A stretch of DNA of 64,000 nt, taken from positions 310,001-374,000 of the forward strand of contig OY725505.1 in the NCBI GenBank assembly GCA_963281255.1. Direction: 5' to 3'. The notes beneath the pieces are model-generated. The model was not told where the DNA came from. It was given only the letters and a program-made list of their open reading frames with translations, and searched no databases. Positions 21,621 through 32,529 of the stretch are shown piece by piece. Origin of the DNA: Aphrocallistes beatrix (Eukaryota > Porifera > Hexactinellida > Sceptrulophora > Aphrocallistidae). Both the position numbers and the translations under genes were made by a program. Each line of letters opens with the position of its first letter. Position 1 is the first letter of the stretch.

Positions 21621-21856
21621 AATGAAGAATCTAGTCTAGTTCTAAATGAATTGTCACACTTTATCTTTTATTTATTTAATTATTTATTTATATTTAGCAG
21701 TGTATTGATTGTGATTTTACCATTAAAGTGTATAATAATATGTTAATTTTAAGTGGGTTGGGTGGTCCGAAATCATTAAAATCAATCAAATGTTACATTA
21801 GAGTACTTTAGAATAGTAATGAAAGGCAGTATAACAACAATTGATATTTTGAAAGC

Positions 21857-21942
21857 CGATGGTAATTGCCATCCATGGTCCAGATTTTGAATAGAGTGCC
21901 ATTGCCTTAGTATATAGAATGCTATGGGTATCATTATGTTAG
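21857..21942. repeat. Right arm of the long-range inverted repeat around the THAP relic
   Basis: Reverse complement of the segment at 19558-19640 (shared core AATAGAGTGCCATTGCCTTA). Confidence 0.6.
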
Positions 21943-22123
21943 TGATGTTATCACATCTTTCATTCAAATTTCAACTTCTAGTCCATATTCAGTCAGAGTA
22001 TTATGAGCCATCAGGAGACTAAAAATATTCTTCACAAGCAAGAGGTTTCATATTAAGCAAACTCAGCTCAATATAAAGCCTATTTAGACAATAAATTTGG
22101 ACTAGAAGGATAGTTTATAGTAA

Positions 22124-22183
22124 AATGAATGCTCATATTAAGTTCGTTCATAATAATTCACTTAATATGAGCATTCATCTTAT
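22124..22183. repeat. Short hairpin repeat
   Basis: Arms AATGAATGCTCATATTAAGT and its complement around a 16-bp loop. Related GCTTAATATGAACATTC modules occur in the MITEs at 21336 and 42100. Confidence 0.55.
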
Positions 22184-22504
22184 ATAAAAGAAAGTCCTGA
22201 CATAAGGGGATCGGTTTGCACAAATTTTATCACAACTGAACTCTGTCCTATCTTTGATTAATTGGTATCAGGAATCGATCAAAATTAAAATTTTCCCACA
22301 ACCAAATTTCAATATTTGCTTTTATGAGTCTTACAGGCCTGTTTCAACATTGAATATTTAATTAATGAGACATCGAAACACAGATATTATTAATAATACA
22401 AACAGTATATATTATTATAGCATATTATTTAGACAAATAAATAAGTCAGGTAAATTAATTTTATAGAACTAATAGAACTTAAATTAAAATAGTAATTGAT
22501 CTGA

Positions 22505-23749
22505 TTAGGAAAAGTGCCTCATCTGATCCAGTTTATCACGTGGATCATTACTGTTTATATAGGATTTGTTATGCCATTTTATCGCAGCCTTGGTCCATTC
22601 TCGATTATACAACTTTTGAGGGTTTTTGAACTTGTTTTTGATATTAGAACATAACAGACGCAATGATATCAAAAGATATGGTAGCACTTGCAAAGTTGAT
22701 CCTAGAGTGAGAAATGATTGGATTATGGCGGAAATTAAACAACTATATATATTCTCAGTACTTGTGTATGTAATTTTCGGTTCCTGATCGTACAGAACAA
22801 CATTCAACCATTTATCTGGCCGGTGAGAAATCATCATGATTATAGGATGAATAAACATCAGTGAAAAACTCAATATATAAAAAAATAATGCAACCAGTAT
22901 TATCAGAGAAGCAATTTTAAATTCAAAATAACAGTTTTTAAAGAAACTAATCTGGTATGGATTCCCTGATTCATGTGTCCGTGAATCAAATAGCCTTTTG
23001 AAGAGTAACTTTTTTAATCTTCTCATAGCAATAAAGAAGAGAATTAATTGGTAAAATAAAGCAACGCAGAATGCAAGTTGACCAAATATCATCAACTGAC
23101 GAAACAATCCAACCAATATAATGACAGAAACAGTGACAAATGAAAACAACAGTTTTGGAAAGACGTAGGGATTGATTTTGAAATAATCATACACCGAACA
23201 CATAAACTCAGTTAAGATTCGAACTAATGTTATATTAGTGTAGATTGAAAATGCAACCAATAACCCGAAAATTCGTACCCCAAATGACTTCAAAGCATAC
23301 ATTGTCCATAACTTGGTATTAAAATGAGCAAGAAAACTTATATGAGCTCGCTTAAAGAAATCATGATGGTATTGATTGTCAAACATTCGGTATATTGCAG
23401 CACTGTACATTCCTAGCATAAAACAAAGCCCACACTCACTCAAACATATTCCAAGAAAAAGAAGCCTTTTTACACGAAAATTTTTCTTGGATTTTAAACA
23501 TATTTTTTGCATATGTAATTCTTCTTCTGGCCTTAAAATTATACGTTTCTTCAATTTTTTGATATATTGATGGTCTCTTATCAATTGGATTATAATGTAT
23601 GCACTCCAAATGAAGGAGAGAAAGAATCCGATTAATCCATTCAAGATAAGGAACGGAGAGCATAAAGTATCGTTGTAAGCGTTTATCTGAAATATCAAAT
23701 TTCCTATTTGGGTAGCTAATGGCTCGGTGGATGTATTACTGGTATTCAT
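22505..23749 (-). CDS. Orphan seven-helix membrane protein, family B member 1
   Basis: An intact single-exon frame of 414 residues. A short N-terminus with N-glycosylation sites (NTSNTST) precedes hydrophobic segments near 30-55, 90-112, 150-178, 193-215, 218-245, 285-310 and 340-365. The tail is basic (about 375-414). The seven-segment topology is that of a receptor, but I recognise no GPCR class motif. The nearly identical copy at 25521-26720 is in the opposite direction; a divergent third member lies at 27939-29090. An AT-rich motif GATATAATATTAC (about 23867-23879) upstream resembles the one before family A genes. Confidence 0.7.
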   Translation of the reverse strand: MNTSNTSTEPLATQIGNLIFQINAYNDTLCSPFLILNGLIGFFLSFIWSAYIIIQLIRDHQYIKKLKKRIILRPEEELHMQKICLKSKKNFRVKRLLFLGICLSECGLCFMLGMYSAAIYRMFDNQYHHDFFKRAHISFLAHFNTKLWTMYALKSFGVRIFGLLVAFSIYTNITLVRILTEFMCSVYDYFKINPYVFPKLLFSFVTVSVIILVGLFRQLMIFGQLAFCVALFYQLILFFIAMRRLKKLLFKRLFDSRTHESGNPYQISFFKNCYFEFKIASLIILVALFFYILSFSLMFIHPIIMMISHRPDKWLNVVLYDQEPKITYTSTENIYSCLISAIIQSFLTLGSTLQVLPYLLISLRLLCSNIKNKFKNPQKLYNREWTKAAIKWHNKSYINSNDPRDKLDQMRHFS

Positions 23750-24313
23750 TGTGTAAGAGTCTATTTACTTATAATTCACGAGTAAATTTCACTTTTATAT
23801 TAAAAACACACAAAGATGTGATAGCACTGTTTGCTTACTTAATTGATGGTCATGCTAACATTCATGATATAATATTACTAATTGCTACTCTGTGATAAGT
23901 TGGAAATATTATCGAATAAAAATTACTACAATTACCATGTTATTTTTCAAATACGTATATCAAATCTCTTGATCGGAACAGTCGACTCATTCTTTAGTAA
24001 TACTCAATAATTTTAAGTAATAGCATACGAACATTTGCAACCAGGTGTTTTATATTTATGATTAAATTATTAATTTTCAAAGGGTACAATATTACTTAAT
24101 AATATTCCCATGTCTGAATTTACTTGGCTAATATTATATGCGTAATATTATATGCGTAGTAATTGGCTTTGATCAAATGGATATGACTTATTGACTCGTG
24201 ACACGAATATGTTGCCAACTCGAAATGTTTCATACTTCAATGGGTTGGATCCTGAAGAATAGTCTATTATCAATAAAACTTTCATAATTAGATTTTAACA
24301 AACTGTATACATA

Positions 24314-24373
24314 CAGTTGACTCCGCTTAATTGGACCACTTTTGGTAGGACCGGAATAGTTGTCACATATAAT
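24314..24373. mobile_element. Truncated pogo/Tigger-like MITE end
   Basis: Left end CAGTTGACTCCGCTTAATTG followed by TTGGTAGGACCGGAATAG; the remainder of the element is absent. Confidence 0.6.
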
Positions 24374-25390
24374 CTTGGAAATTAATTAATTGGCGAAAGG
24401 TAAGATGAATAAAATGATATGATAACATTGTTATGGTCATGAATTAATTGTAAAAGTAAATAGGAAACTTAAATATTAAGATGAATCTAAAGTGCTTCCC
24501 CCCTTGGCCACTAGTCATGAACCATCATTTGTTGTGTTATATGTGAGTTACATGACTCACTTTACCTGATCTACTCCCAGTCCTGTCATAAATGTATGAT
24601 ACAGAGTTGGAATCGGGTCCACTTTTCAAAACCTGGCAGGACAAAACTTGAACCTAAATCAGAACCCGAACCTGAAACTGGATCTGTATTCGAGGCCAAC
24701 CCCAATTTTATTTACATATTGCTATATTTCACTGTAAGCCTAACCTGAACTTGATCTGCAGTAGCAGCTGCACGGAGTGGAGCCATGCCACACAAATAAA
24801 GTTATAAAGTTGCTTTATACTTTTTATCCTGAATTTTATGCATCAAAATTAATGAATAATAATATAAACTAGATCAATATTATTGCTCTAAGATTATGGT
24901 TAGAATAGCTGTAGATTGATGTTTCAGTGTTCAAGATTTGAATTTTTCCGGGAGGAAAGCTCCTCAGACCCCCTTACATGCTTGCTCCATACGCACAGAA
25001 CCCCACCAATCCAAAATCCTGGCTACGCGTGTCCTTATTACTCGCAGTCAACTGCATGTATACAGCTTGTTAAAATGCAATTACAAGTTCATTTGATAAT
25101 CGACGTCAGGACCTCAGGACCCAACCGTTGAAGTAGAAAACATGTGAGTTGAAAAGTCATATCCATTCGATCAAAGCCATTTACTACTCCAATTACGCAT
25201 GTAATATTAGCCAAGAAATTGAGACATGGGAATATTCTTGAAAAGTAATATTTTCTAAATAAATATAAAACACATGGTTTGCAAATGTACGTAAGCTATT
25301 ACTTTAAAAAAATATTGAGTATTACTAAAACAACATAGTAATTTTTAGTAATTTTTATTTGATCATAAATTATCAAAGAGTAGCAATTAG

Positions 25391-25404
25391 TAATATAATA
25401 TCAT
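25391..25404 (+). promoter_or_regulatory. AT-rich upstream motif, family B receptor
   Basis: TAATATAATATCAT about 120 bp before the ATG at 25521. It matches the TAATATAATATTAC motif found upstream of family A receptors. Confidence 0.4.
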
Positions 25405-25520
25405 AAATGTTAACATGACCATCAATTAAGTAAGTAAGCAGTGCTATCACATCTTTGTGTGTGTTTTTAATATAAAAATGAAATTTGCTCGTGAATTATG
25501 ACTAAATAAAATCTTACACA

Positions 25521-26720
25521 ATGAATACCAGTAATACATCCACCGAGCCATTAGTTGCCCAAATAGGAGATTGGATATATCAAATAAACGCTTACAACGA
25601 TACTTTATGCTCTCCGTTCCTTATCTTGAATGGATTAATCGGATTCTTTCTCTCCTTCATTTGGAGTGCATACATTATAATCCAATTGATAAGAGACCAT
25701 CAATATGTCAAAAAATTGAAGAAATGTAAAATTTTAAGGTCAGCAGCAGAGTTCCACAAACAAAAAATATGTTTAAAATCCTTGAAAAATATGCGTATAA
25801 AATGGCTTCTCTTTCTTGCAATATGTTTGAGTGAGTTGGGGCTTTGCTTTATGCTAGCAATGTACAGTGCTGCAATATACCGAATGTTTGACAAATATTT
25901 CCATGATGATTTTTTTAAGCGAGCTCATAAAAATTTTCTTGCCCATTTTGATACCGGTTTGTGGGTAATGTATGCTTTAAAGTCATTTGGGGTACGAATT
26001 TTCGGATTATTGGTTGCATTTTCAATCTACACTAATATAACATTAGTTCGAATCTTAACTGAGTTTATGTGTTCGGTGTATGATTACTTCACAATCAATC
26101 CTTACGTCTTTCCAAAACTGTTGTTTTCATTTGCCACTGTTTCTGTCATTATATTGGTTGGATTGTTTCGTCAGTTGATGATATTTGGTCAACTTGCATT
26201 CTGCGTTGCTTTGTTTCACCAATTAATTCTCTTCTTTATTGCCATGAGAAGATTAAAAAAGTTACTCTTCAAAAGGCTATTTGATTCACGGACACATGAA
26301 TCAGGGAATCCATCCCAGATTCGTTTCTTTAAAAAACGTTATTTCGATTTCAAAATTGCTTCTCCGATAATACTGGTTGCATTATTTTTTTATATCTTGA
26401 GTTTTTCACTGATGTTTATTCATCCTATAATAATGATGATTTCTCACCGTCCAGATAAATGGTTGAATGTTGTTTTGTATGGTCAGGAATGGAAAATTAC
26501 ATACACAGGTCCTGAGAATACATATAGCTGTTTAATTTCTGCTATAATCCAATCATTTCTCACTCTTGGATCAACTTTGCAAATGCTACCATATCTTTTG
26601 ATATCATTGCGTCTGTTATGTTCTAATATCAAAAACAAGTTCAAAAACCAACAAGAGTTTCATAATAATCGAAAATGGATCAAGGCTGCAATAAAAAGGA
26701 ATTACCAACACTACTACTAA
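25521..26720 (+). CDS. Orphan seven-helix membrane protein, family B member 2
   Basis: An intact 399-residue single-exon frame, very close to the product of 22505-23749 but on the other strand. The membrane segments coincide; differences cluster in the first cytoplasmic loop (residues 65-90) and the C-terminal tail, which is shorter here. Conserved family blocks include MYALKSFGVRIFGLLVAFSI, LVGLFRQLMIFGQLAFCVAL and MISHRPDKWLNVVLY. Arrangement head to head with its twin suggests one inverted duplication. Function unknown; a cell-surface receptor is the simplest reading of the topology. Confidence 0.7.
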   Translation: MNTSNTSTEPLVAQIGDWIYQINAYNDTLCSPFLILNGLIGFFLSFIWSAYIIIQLIRDHQYVKKLKKCKILRSAAEFHKQKICLKSLKNMRIKWLLFLAICLSELGLCFMLAMYSAAIYRMFDKYFHDDFFKRAHKNFLAHFDTGLWVMYALKSFGVRIFGLLVAFSIYTNITLVRILTEFMCSVYDYFTINPYVFPKLLFSFATVSVIILVGLFRQLMIFGQLAFCVALFHQLILFFIAMRRLKKLLFKRLFDSRTHESGNPSQIRFFKKRYFDFKIASPIILVALFFYILSFSLMFIHPIIMMISHRPDKWLNVVLYGQEWKITYTGPENTYSCLISAIIQSFLTLGSTLQMLPYLLISLRLLCSNIKNKFKNQQEFHNNRKWIKAAIKRNYQHYY

Positions 26721-27938
26721 GCGGTAATCCATCAAGACATTTCTGACTAGAATCAGATTAGTCCCTATTTGGATTCGAGTTGACTATTTTATGTAATTTG
26801 CTGTATCTGACCTTAATTTTTTGTTTAAATGATAGGCTATAATAATATATACTGCTTGTAGTATTAATAATGTCTGTTTGTAATCTCTCATGAATTAAAT
26901 ATTCAAGGTTAAAACAGGATTCTAAGGCTCATAAAAGCAAATATTGAAATTTTGATGATATTATAATATTGTTATGGTCATGAATTAATTGTAAACGTAA
27001 ATAGGGAACCTAAGGATTAAGATGAATCTAAAGTCTAAAATAAAACTTGAACTTAAATAATAATCTGAACCTGAAATTGGATCTGTATTCGAGGCCAAAT
27101 CCAATTTTATTTACATATTGCTATATTTCACTGTGAGCCTAACCTGAATCTGAAATCGGCCTGCAGTAGAGGCTGCACGGAGTTAAGTCATGCCCAGGGG
27201 TTTATCTAGGTGCTCGGCCGGCACTTATAGGTGCCAGCCTGGTATCGTCCGAGGAGCCAAGGTGCTTGCATTGTGATTTGATTTTGGTCACGGGTTTCCA
27301 TCACCCCTCTAATTACAAGATGAACCCCTGTTTGGGTGCCATGTAACTTTTATCACCTTTATAATAATGTCAGACTAGAAAATCCTCCAAGTCCATGTCA
27401 TGCCACACAAATAAAATTATAAAGTTGCTTTCTACCTTTGGTCCTAATTTTTACGCTTCGAAAAGAATGAATAATAAGATAAACTAGATAAAAATTATTG
27501 CCCTATAAATGGTTAGAATAGCTGTAGAGCGATGTTTCAGTGTCTAAGATTTGAATTTTTCCGGGTAGAAAGCTCCCCAGACACCTTAATTGCTTGTTTC
27601 ATACACACAAGACCCCACTAATCCAAAATCCTGAATTAACTCTGGCCTTCTAACTCTAGGACACTCGAATTTAAGTTGACCCCTAAATTAAAATATCTGA
27701 ATCTATCAATGCCTGTCCGACCCGAAAAACCCGAACCCAATTCCAATTCTGGAATGATCTTGTAAATATTTTTGATGAAATATAACTTTTTTTGTTTGAG
27801 ATAGGTTAGCTAAATTTCTAATGCATAATCCCTAAAATTTTCGAATAGAAAAAAGAAAATTTGTAGAAGTTGGTTTATTATATATAAAAACAATTATAAA
27901 TGAGCAGAACAGTTAATATAAAGCTACATTTGTACAAA
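26721..27938. other. Intergenic between family B receptors
   Basis: The first part (about 26960-27550) is a direct repeat of 24390-24900. It contains a dispersed repeat at 27195-27358. No gene recognised. Confidence 0.55.
27195..27358. mobile_element. Dispersed repeat with CAGGGGTTTATCT inverted ends
   Basis: Inverted ends CAGGGGTTTATCTAGGTGCT and AAGATGAACCCCTG (27195-27330), plus an extra shared flank reading TTTGGGTGCCATGTAACTTT. A second copy, in reverse, lies at 45353-45517. Confidence 0.6.
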
Positions 27939-29090
27939 CTAATTGTCTGGAGAATCAGAATCAGAGTTGTTAAATGCTTCATGATATCGTGCAAAAGCTT
28001 CTTTAAGTTTCTTATCATCATCGGCGTATTTATCATGATCATTTTTCAAATCTTTCAAACATAAACAAGGTAAACAACATAGGCACAAACAAAAATAATA
28101 AAGAAATAGGGATTTACCCCAATTCACGAATGATATCCCCTGTATGAACAGAACAAAAATCAGGACGATTGCGATAAGAAAAGAAATGGAACCATCGATA
28201 ATGTATCCAGAGAGAGAGTGTAACTCATTCCAATCTTGATTGTGCAACACTACATTCAACCAGGAGTGAGGATGCTGGATTAACATCATGAAAATGGGAA
28301 AAATAAATGTTAAACCAAAAAATAATTGATATAAGGCAATTACAATGACATGAATGACAGCAAACTGATATGTCTCAAACCCGAAATCTTGAAAATATCT
28401 TCTTTTCAAACTCCTCAGAAAAGCGATCAGTTTGATGAACTGAATTAATGATGCAATAAAAACTGCAAAAAACGCGAAAAACACGACCTGACGGAACAAT
28501 CCGATCAATGCAATCACAGCAACAGTAAAGAAAGAAAGAAGAAATCTTATAGCAGCTAAGTAGGTGATCGATGAATCAGAGAAATAATAGCCATATTTTA
28601 TGAGATAACGGAGTAGCGTTACAATGGAGTAGATCGAGAATGCAAACAATAATGCAATGAATCGAGACCCAAATGATTCCAACGAATATGCTACCCATGT
28701 AGTAAATGGAGGAAGCACATTTTTCTCGAATCCAGGGATTGTGTAGATGTTGCACATCTTAATGCTTACCAAGATATTCAATATAATACAGAACCCGCAC
28801 AAACTCAAACAAATGGCAATGGACAAACGCATTATTCCACGTTCTTCAGATGCATCATTATAAAAGAAATGATCTCTTACGTCATTATAATAACCTCCAA
28901 AACTATATCTCAATTGATCTTTAATCAACGTAAATTTGTGAATCAGCATCACGCTAAAGGTGAAAAAGAAAACAAATGCAAGTAATTCATTCAAAACGAG
29001 CAGGGTAGAACAAATGATATTAGTGTATATGTTCAACTTAATAAACGCTAGCTCTATTTCATCACTTGATTGGTTGGTAGTATTATTCAT
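27939..29090 (-). CDS. Orphan seven-helix membrane protein, family B member 3 (divergent)
   Basis: An intact 383-residue single-exon frame with the same plan as the two genes to its left: glycosylated short N-terminus (MNNTTNQSS), seven hydrophobic segments, and the shared block pattern FGSRFIALLFAFSIY, IGLFRQVVFFA, and HPHSWLNVVLHNQDW. It is otherwise strongly diverged, with a Cys-rich membrane-proximal region (YYFCLCLCCLPCLC) that could be palmitoylated and an acidic tail. It is the oldest split within family B here. Confidence 0.68.
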   Translation of the reverse strand: MNNTTNQSSDEIELAFIKLNIYTNIICSTLLVLNELLAFVFFFTFSVMLIHKFTLIKDQLRYSFGGYYNDVRDHFFYNDASEERGIMRLSIAICLSLCGFCIILNILVSIKMCNIYTIPGFEKNVLPPFTTWVAYSLESFGSRFIALLFAFSIYSIVTLLRYLIKYGYYFSDSSITYLAAIRFLLSFFTVAVIALIGLFRQVVFFAFFAVFIASLIQFIKLIAFLRSLKRRYFQDFGFETYQFAVIHVIVIALYQLFFGLTFIFPIFMMLIQHPHSWLNVVLHNQDWNELHSLSGYIIDGSISFLIAIVLIFVLFIQGISFVNWGKSLFLYYFCLCLCCLPCLCLKDLKNDHDKYADDDKKLKEAFARYHEAFNNSDSDSPDN

Positions 29091-29266
29091 CTCAGAGTTC
29101 AGTTGATTTATCTTTTACAAACTAAATTACCATTATTTATACACTATCATTCTTCTCTTTATATTCTACTAAACATCTTACGCTAAAGTTCAAACATTAC
29201 TTTGAAATTTTTCCTCAGTGTGATAGCATCACATGCTATCAGAATTACTTGAGCTTTTTACTAGTA

Positions 29267-29458
29267 TATGGAGTGTAATTAATATGGTGTCACTCTAATA
29301 TGGAGTGTAATTATTATGGTGTCACTCTAATATGGAGTGTAATTAATATGGTGTCACTCTAATATGGAGTGTAATTATTATGGTGTCACTCTAATATGGA
29401 GTGTAATTATTATGGTGTCACTCTAATATGGAGTGTAATTAATATGGTGTCACTCTAT
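29267..29458. repeat. Six copies of a 32-bp tandem repeat
   Basis: Unit built of TATGGAGTGTAATTAATATG plus GTGTCACTCTAA. Units alternate between AATTAATATG and AATTATTATG. Each unit contains complementary GAGTG and CACTC, so single strands can form a series of small hairpins. Confidence 0.93.
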
Positions 29459-30074
29459 TACTGTAGATAATATTTCCAGGAAATCTGACTAATTTTTTAA
29501 AAGTCATAATATTGAAAGAAATACTTAAGTAATCTTTATGGAAGAAATACAATATTTTGTGGCGTAAAATTATCCTTTGATCTCTCAAAACATATTATAA
29601 TAATGTCATATTTTATGACAAATTTATTAGAAAATCAGTATAATGCTATCATTTCTTATCAAAAACAAAAGAATCTTACAAAAACTTAGCTCAATACAGG
29701 TTTTTGCACGTGAAAAGAATTAAAAGTCTGGGAGTTTGTACTAAATCTATAATAAGATTAATATGGATAATATCATTTAATTCGTTCTTGTACGCTCTTG
29801 CTCATACAAAGAAAAAAAATTGCGAAAATATTCTACATCTTTGTCAATAATAGCTATAGCATGCTTACATAAATGAAGGTAGGATACAACAAAACCACAC
29901 ATTTTATAACTTAAAGAATTTACAGTATAGGTTCGATATAGAGTAATTATACTATATAAGAATACTGTCGTGACCCTGAAAGAATATTCCTATATATGTT
30001 GTATATATTCTTATATAGTATAATATACTACGCATTTATACAAAATCTGGTCTTTCCGAAAAACCTCGTATCAG

Positions 30075-30225
30075 GTCTTATTTCTACTTCGAAGGTTTTA
30101 GGTCCTGTTCTTACTTCGCACGTTTTAGGTCTTATTCCTAATTCGAAAATATTTTAGGTCTTATTCCTACTTCGAAAATATTTAGGTCTTATTCCTACTT
30201 TACACGTTTTAGGTCTTATTCCAGT
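30075..30225. repeat. TTTTAGGTCTTATTCC repeat cluster
   Basis: Five irregular copies of AGGTCTTATTCCTACTTCG(C)A-type units separated by AAAATATTT or CACGTTT. The same unit occurs in both orientations at 47955-48235. Confidence 0.75.
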
Positions 30226-30505
30226 CACTCAGGAAGGATTTGTGCTCATACAAAAACTTTCTGGGGCTAGAATATAATCTACGACTTCGCCCATGCAATA
30301 ACTATTCATAGCATGTTTCATGAATTAAGAAGACAATTTTTATATAACATCACACTCATTAAATTGTAAAATTTAGAGTATAGGGCCTGATATAAAATAA
30401 TTAAACACACACAAAAAAATGGGTAGGGGTTCACTAATTTGACATTTTAGGTGTTGTACAATAACTTTCTTGATTGCTTTTGTAATTACAAAAACAAGAA
30501 ATTAG

Positions 30506-31873
30506 TTACAGAGATATCTTGCTGAATGCTTTCTTCCATGCATTTAGTGTCTCTTTAGTCATTAATGTTACAATCAGAAGGATTGCCCAGGAAGAAAACG
30601 CAAAATATCGAATAAAAGTGAATATTGGAGAAGAATATGCTCTGTATTCAGCTGGACAAATATCCTCCGGGGCTCGGAATATTTTCAAATTATTCTGAAC
30701 TGTTAAACATGACCAAAACTCCTCTAACTTAAAAGCAAATTTTTCCTCTAAAATAATGGCGTATGAGGCTTCGGCGAACAAAACAGAAGCTAAGATACCT
30801 AGACATATGGCAAATATAATCAAGCGAACCTCAAAACCATTTAGTTTAATAAGATTCCGACTTTCCATTACGATCAATTTCCGCATTTGAAGTTTGTAAA
30901 GAGTAACCGCAATAATAGTGAGAGGAACAGCTATTGAAAACAGGAAAGGAAAACCGTTGAAAATCACTAAACCGATCACATCTAATGGGTAAGGATGTTG
31001 AGGTGTACGGTAAAAAGAATATTTTTTGAAGATAATTAAATAGATGGAAGGTACTAGGAGTGGGACAGAAAATGATATAATGGCTTCTATGGTGAATAGA
31101 ATGATTCGAGACTTTCCAGGTTCAGTAATTCGTAGTTGAGGCCAAAATACAGTTATCAAGAGATTAACAGTGGCGCAAAGAAACCAAATGTAAAAGGAAA
31201 AAATTGAAAAATATATTACAAATCCCACAACGCTTACATATACTGGAGGATCTCGTGATACAATAAGGTAATCTTCATTTCTCTGTTGACAGAAAAAGTT
31301 ATAAGGACCTGATATTGAAATAGCTGCGAGGAAAAAACTGTATACAACCGCATTAATGAACATAAACAAATAGTTTATCCGTGGGATTTTGAAGATTCCT
31401 GGAACTTTAAGTATAACGATAAGCCCAAATAAGGAAAAGACAAAGTCAGCAACACCAATGAAAATAGTGATAACTCTATACGCGATGTAATAACTCTCTC
31501 CATACGGATGCCATGTACCACATATAGGTACACACATGGTACAGTTAAACACGTAGTTAGTTGGACATGTTATTGTAATGTTAGAATGAACTACAGATTC
31601 ATTTCCTGAACGACATTTTGAAGGTAAAATAGAGGTGTTAGTGGTTATTGTTTGATTCAACAGTTCAACATATGGCCTAGAACAGTTGGTTGGAACTGAA
31701 CCGATTATGCTCCCAACAATTAGTGGCCCAGTCAAACCTATCCAAATTATTAAAATAGCCAGTACTAGAAGAATAGTATATATGACCTGGAATAACCTCT
31801 TGTGCCGTTTCCTTCTCGCTGCAAAATTGTTCAATACTTCTCTAGTCAGTGTAGATACTTGTACTTGTATCAT
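30506..31873 (-). CDS. Cys-rich-ectodomain seven-helix receptor, family A member 1
   Basis: An intact 455-residue single-exon frame. A basic N-terminus (RRKRHKR, 20-26) precedes a signal anchor (28-58). An ectodomain (60-130) follows with six N-glycosylation sequons and the family signature CPTNYVFNCTMCVPICG. Seven hydrophobic segments follow (about 133-155, 167-187, 210-240, 255-280, 297-325, 348-372, 420-442), and a loop with two more Cys precedes the last helix. The Cys-rich ectodomain on a seven-helix body, and the blocks FKIPRINYLFMF and IYFSIFSFYIWFLCATVNL, recall class F (Frizzled-like) receptors; this is weak inference. It is very similar to the gene at 35899-37254. Confidence 0.72.
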   Translation of the reverse strand: MIQVQVSTLTREVLNNFAARRKRHKRLFQVIYTILLVLAILIIWIGLTGPLIVGSIIGSVPTNCSRPYVELLNQTITTNTSILPSKCRSGNESVVHSNITITCPTNYVFNCTMCVPICGTWHPYGESYYIAYRVITIFIGVADFVFSLFGLIVILKVPGIFKIPRINYLFMFINAVVYSFFLAAISISGPYNFFCQQRNEDYLIVSRDPPVYVSVVGFVIYFSIFSFYIWFLCATVNLLITVFWPQLRITEPGKSRIILFTIEAIISFSVPLLVPSIYLIIFKKYSFYRTPQHPYPLDVIGLVIFNGFPFLFSIAVPLTIIAVTLYKLQMRKLIVMESRNLIKLNGFEVRLIIFAICLGILASVLFAEASYAIILEEKFAFKLEEFWSCLTVQNNLKIFRAPEDICPAEYRAYSSPIFTFIRYFAFSSWAILLIVTLMTKETLNAWKKAFSKISL

Positions 31874-31997
31874 AATTGAATTTGAATTTTATTTGATAAA
31901 TAGAGAATGCGTAGTATAGTCAAATTAATTTACTACAATATATATGGATACATTTTTATGGCCTACTTTTTTGGCTAATTAATAAATACAGGCAAAT

Positions 31998-32011
31998 GTA
32001 ATATTATATTA
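31998..32011 (-). promoter_or_regulatory. AT-rich upstream motif of receptor 30506-31873
   Basis: On the minus strand this reads TAATATAATATTAC, about 125-140 bp before the ATG. About 30 bp closer to the gene, minus-strand AAAAAAGTAGGCCAT (31958-31972) is the second element of the module. Confidence 0.5.
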
Positions 32012-32529
32012 TGACTCTGTTGCAGTTTTTCTTGTAATGTAAGTGTTAAATGTGAGGCATATTGTAGATTAAATCGCTTAGATCAGCGCAGTCAGTACTT
32101 ATTCTACAGCAAGCACAATAGTTATTACATGTGTATGTTAGGTATAGTTCAGACTAATCTCTATACTGGCTCTAACGAGTCACTAGTCCACCAATTCAAA
32201 TCGTTATCTATTCTTTGTGCTAGTGTGTCCTCAGCGTTGTCATATCTGTCACTGCCACATACAAAGAAATAGATTATATTTTGGCCTCAGCACGCCTTTG
32301 CATTAGTACATGGCTCCTCCCTTGCAGTCAATAATGTAATTTAGCTATTTAATATAATAAATTTGTAAAGTGCTACATAATCCTAAAGCTTAAAAGAAGC
32401 CTTTATGAGCTTTAATAGAACAAATAGTCTATTAATTGCGAAAATCTATTTTAATAACTAAAAATCATGTGTTTAAAAAAAGCTTCTATTTGTAATATTA
32501 ACAACTAAAGATACGCGAAATGTATGAAA

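Larger units (their letters stand above)
23750..25520. other. Shared divergent promoter region of two family B receptors
   Basis: The outer parts (about 23750-24240 and 25147-25520) are inverted copies of each other and contain the promoters of the two receptors. The central ~0.9 kb is unrelated to the arms; part of it (24390-24900) repeats directly at about 26960-27550 downstream of the second receptor. A truncated pogo-like MITE end lies at 24314-24373. No gene is seen. Confidence 0.65.
29091..30505. other. Intergenic between receptor families B and A
   Basis: Contains the 32-bp tandem array at 29267-29458 and the GGTCTTATTCC repeat cluster at 30075-30225. The right ~200 bp is the 3' flank of the next receptor, repeated at about 35660-35898. 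No gene. Confidence 0.6.

Noticed and set aside
29267-29458. Considered as a CRISPR-like array
   Set aside because: The units are contiguous without unique spacers, and the DNA is eukaryotic; it is a minisatellite.
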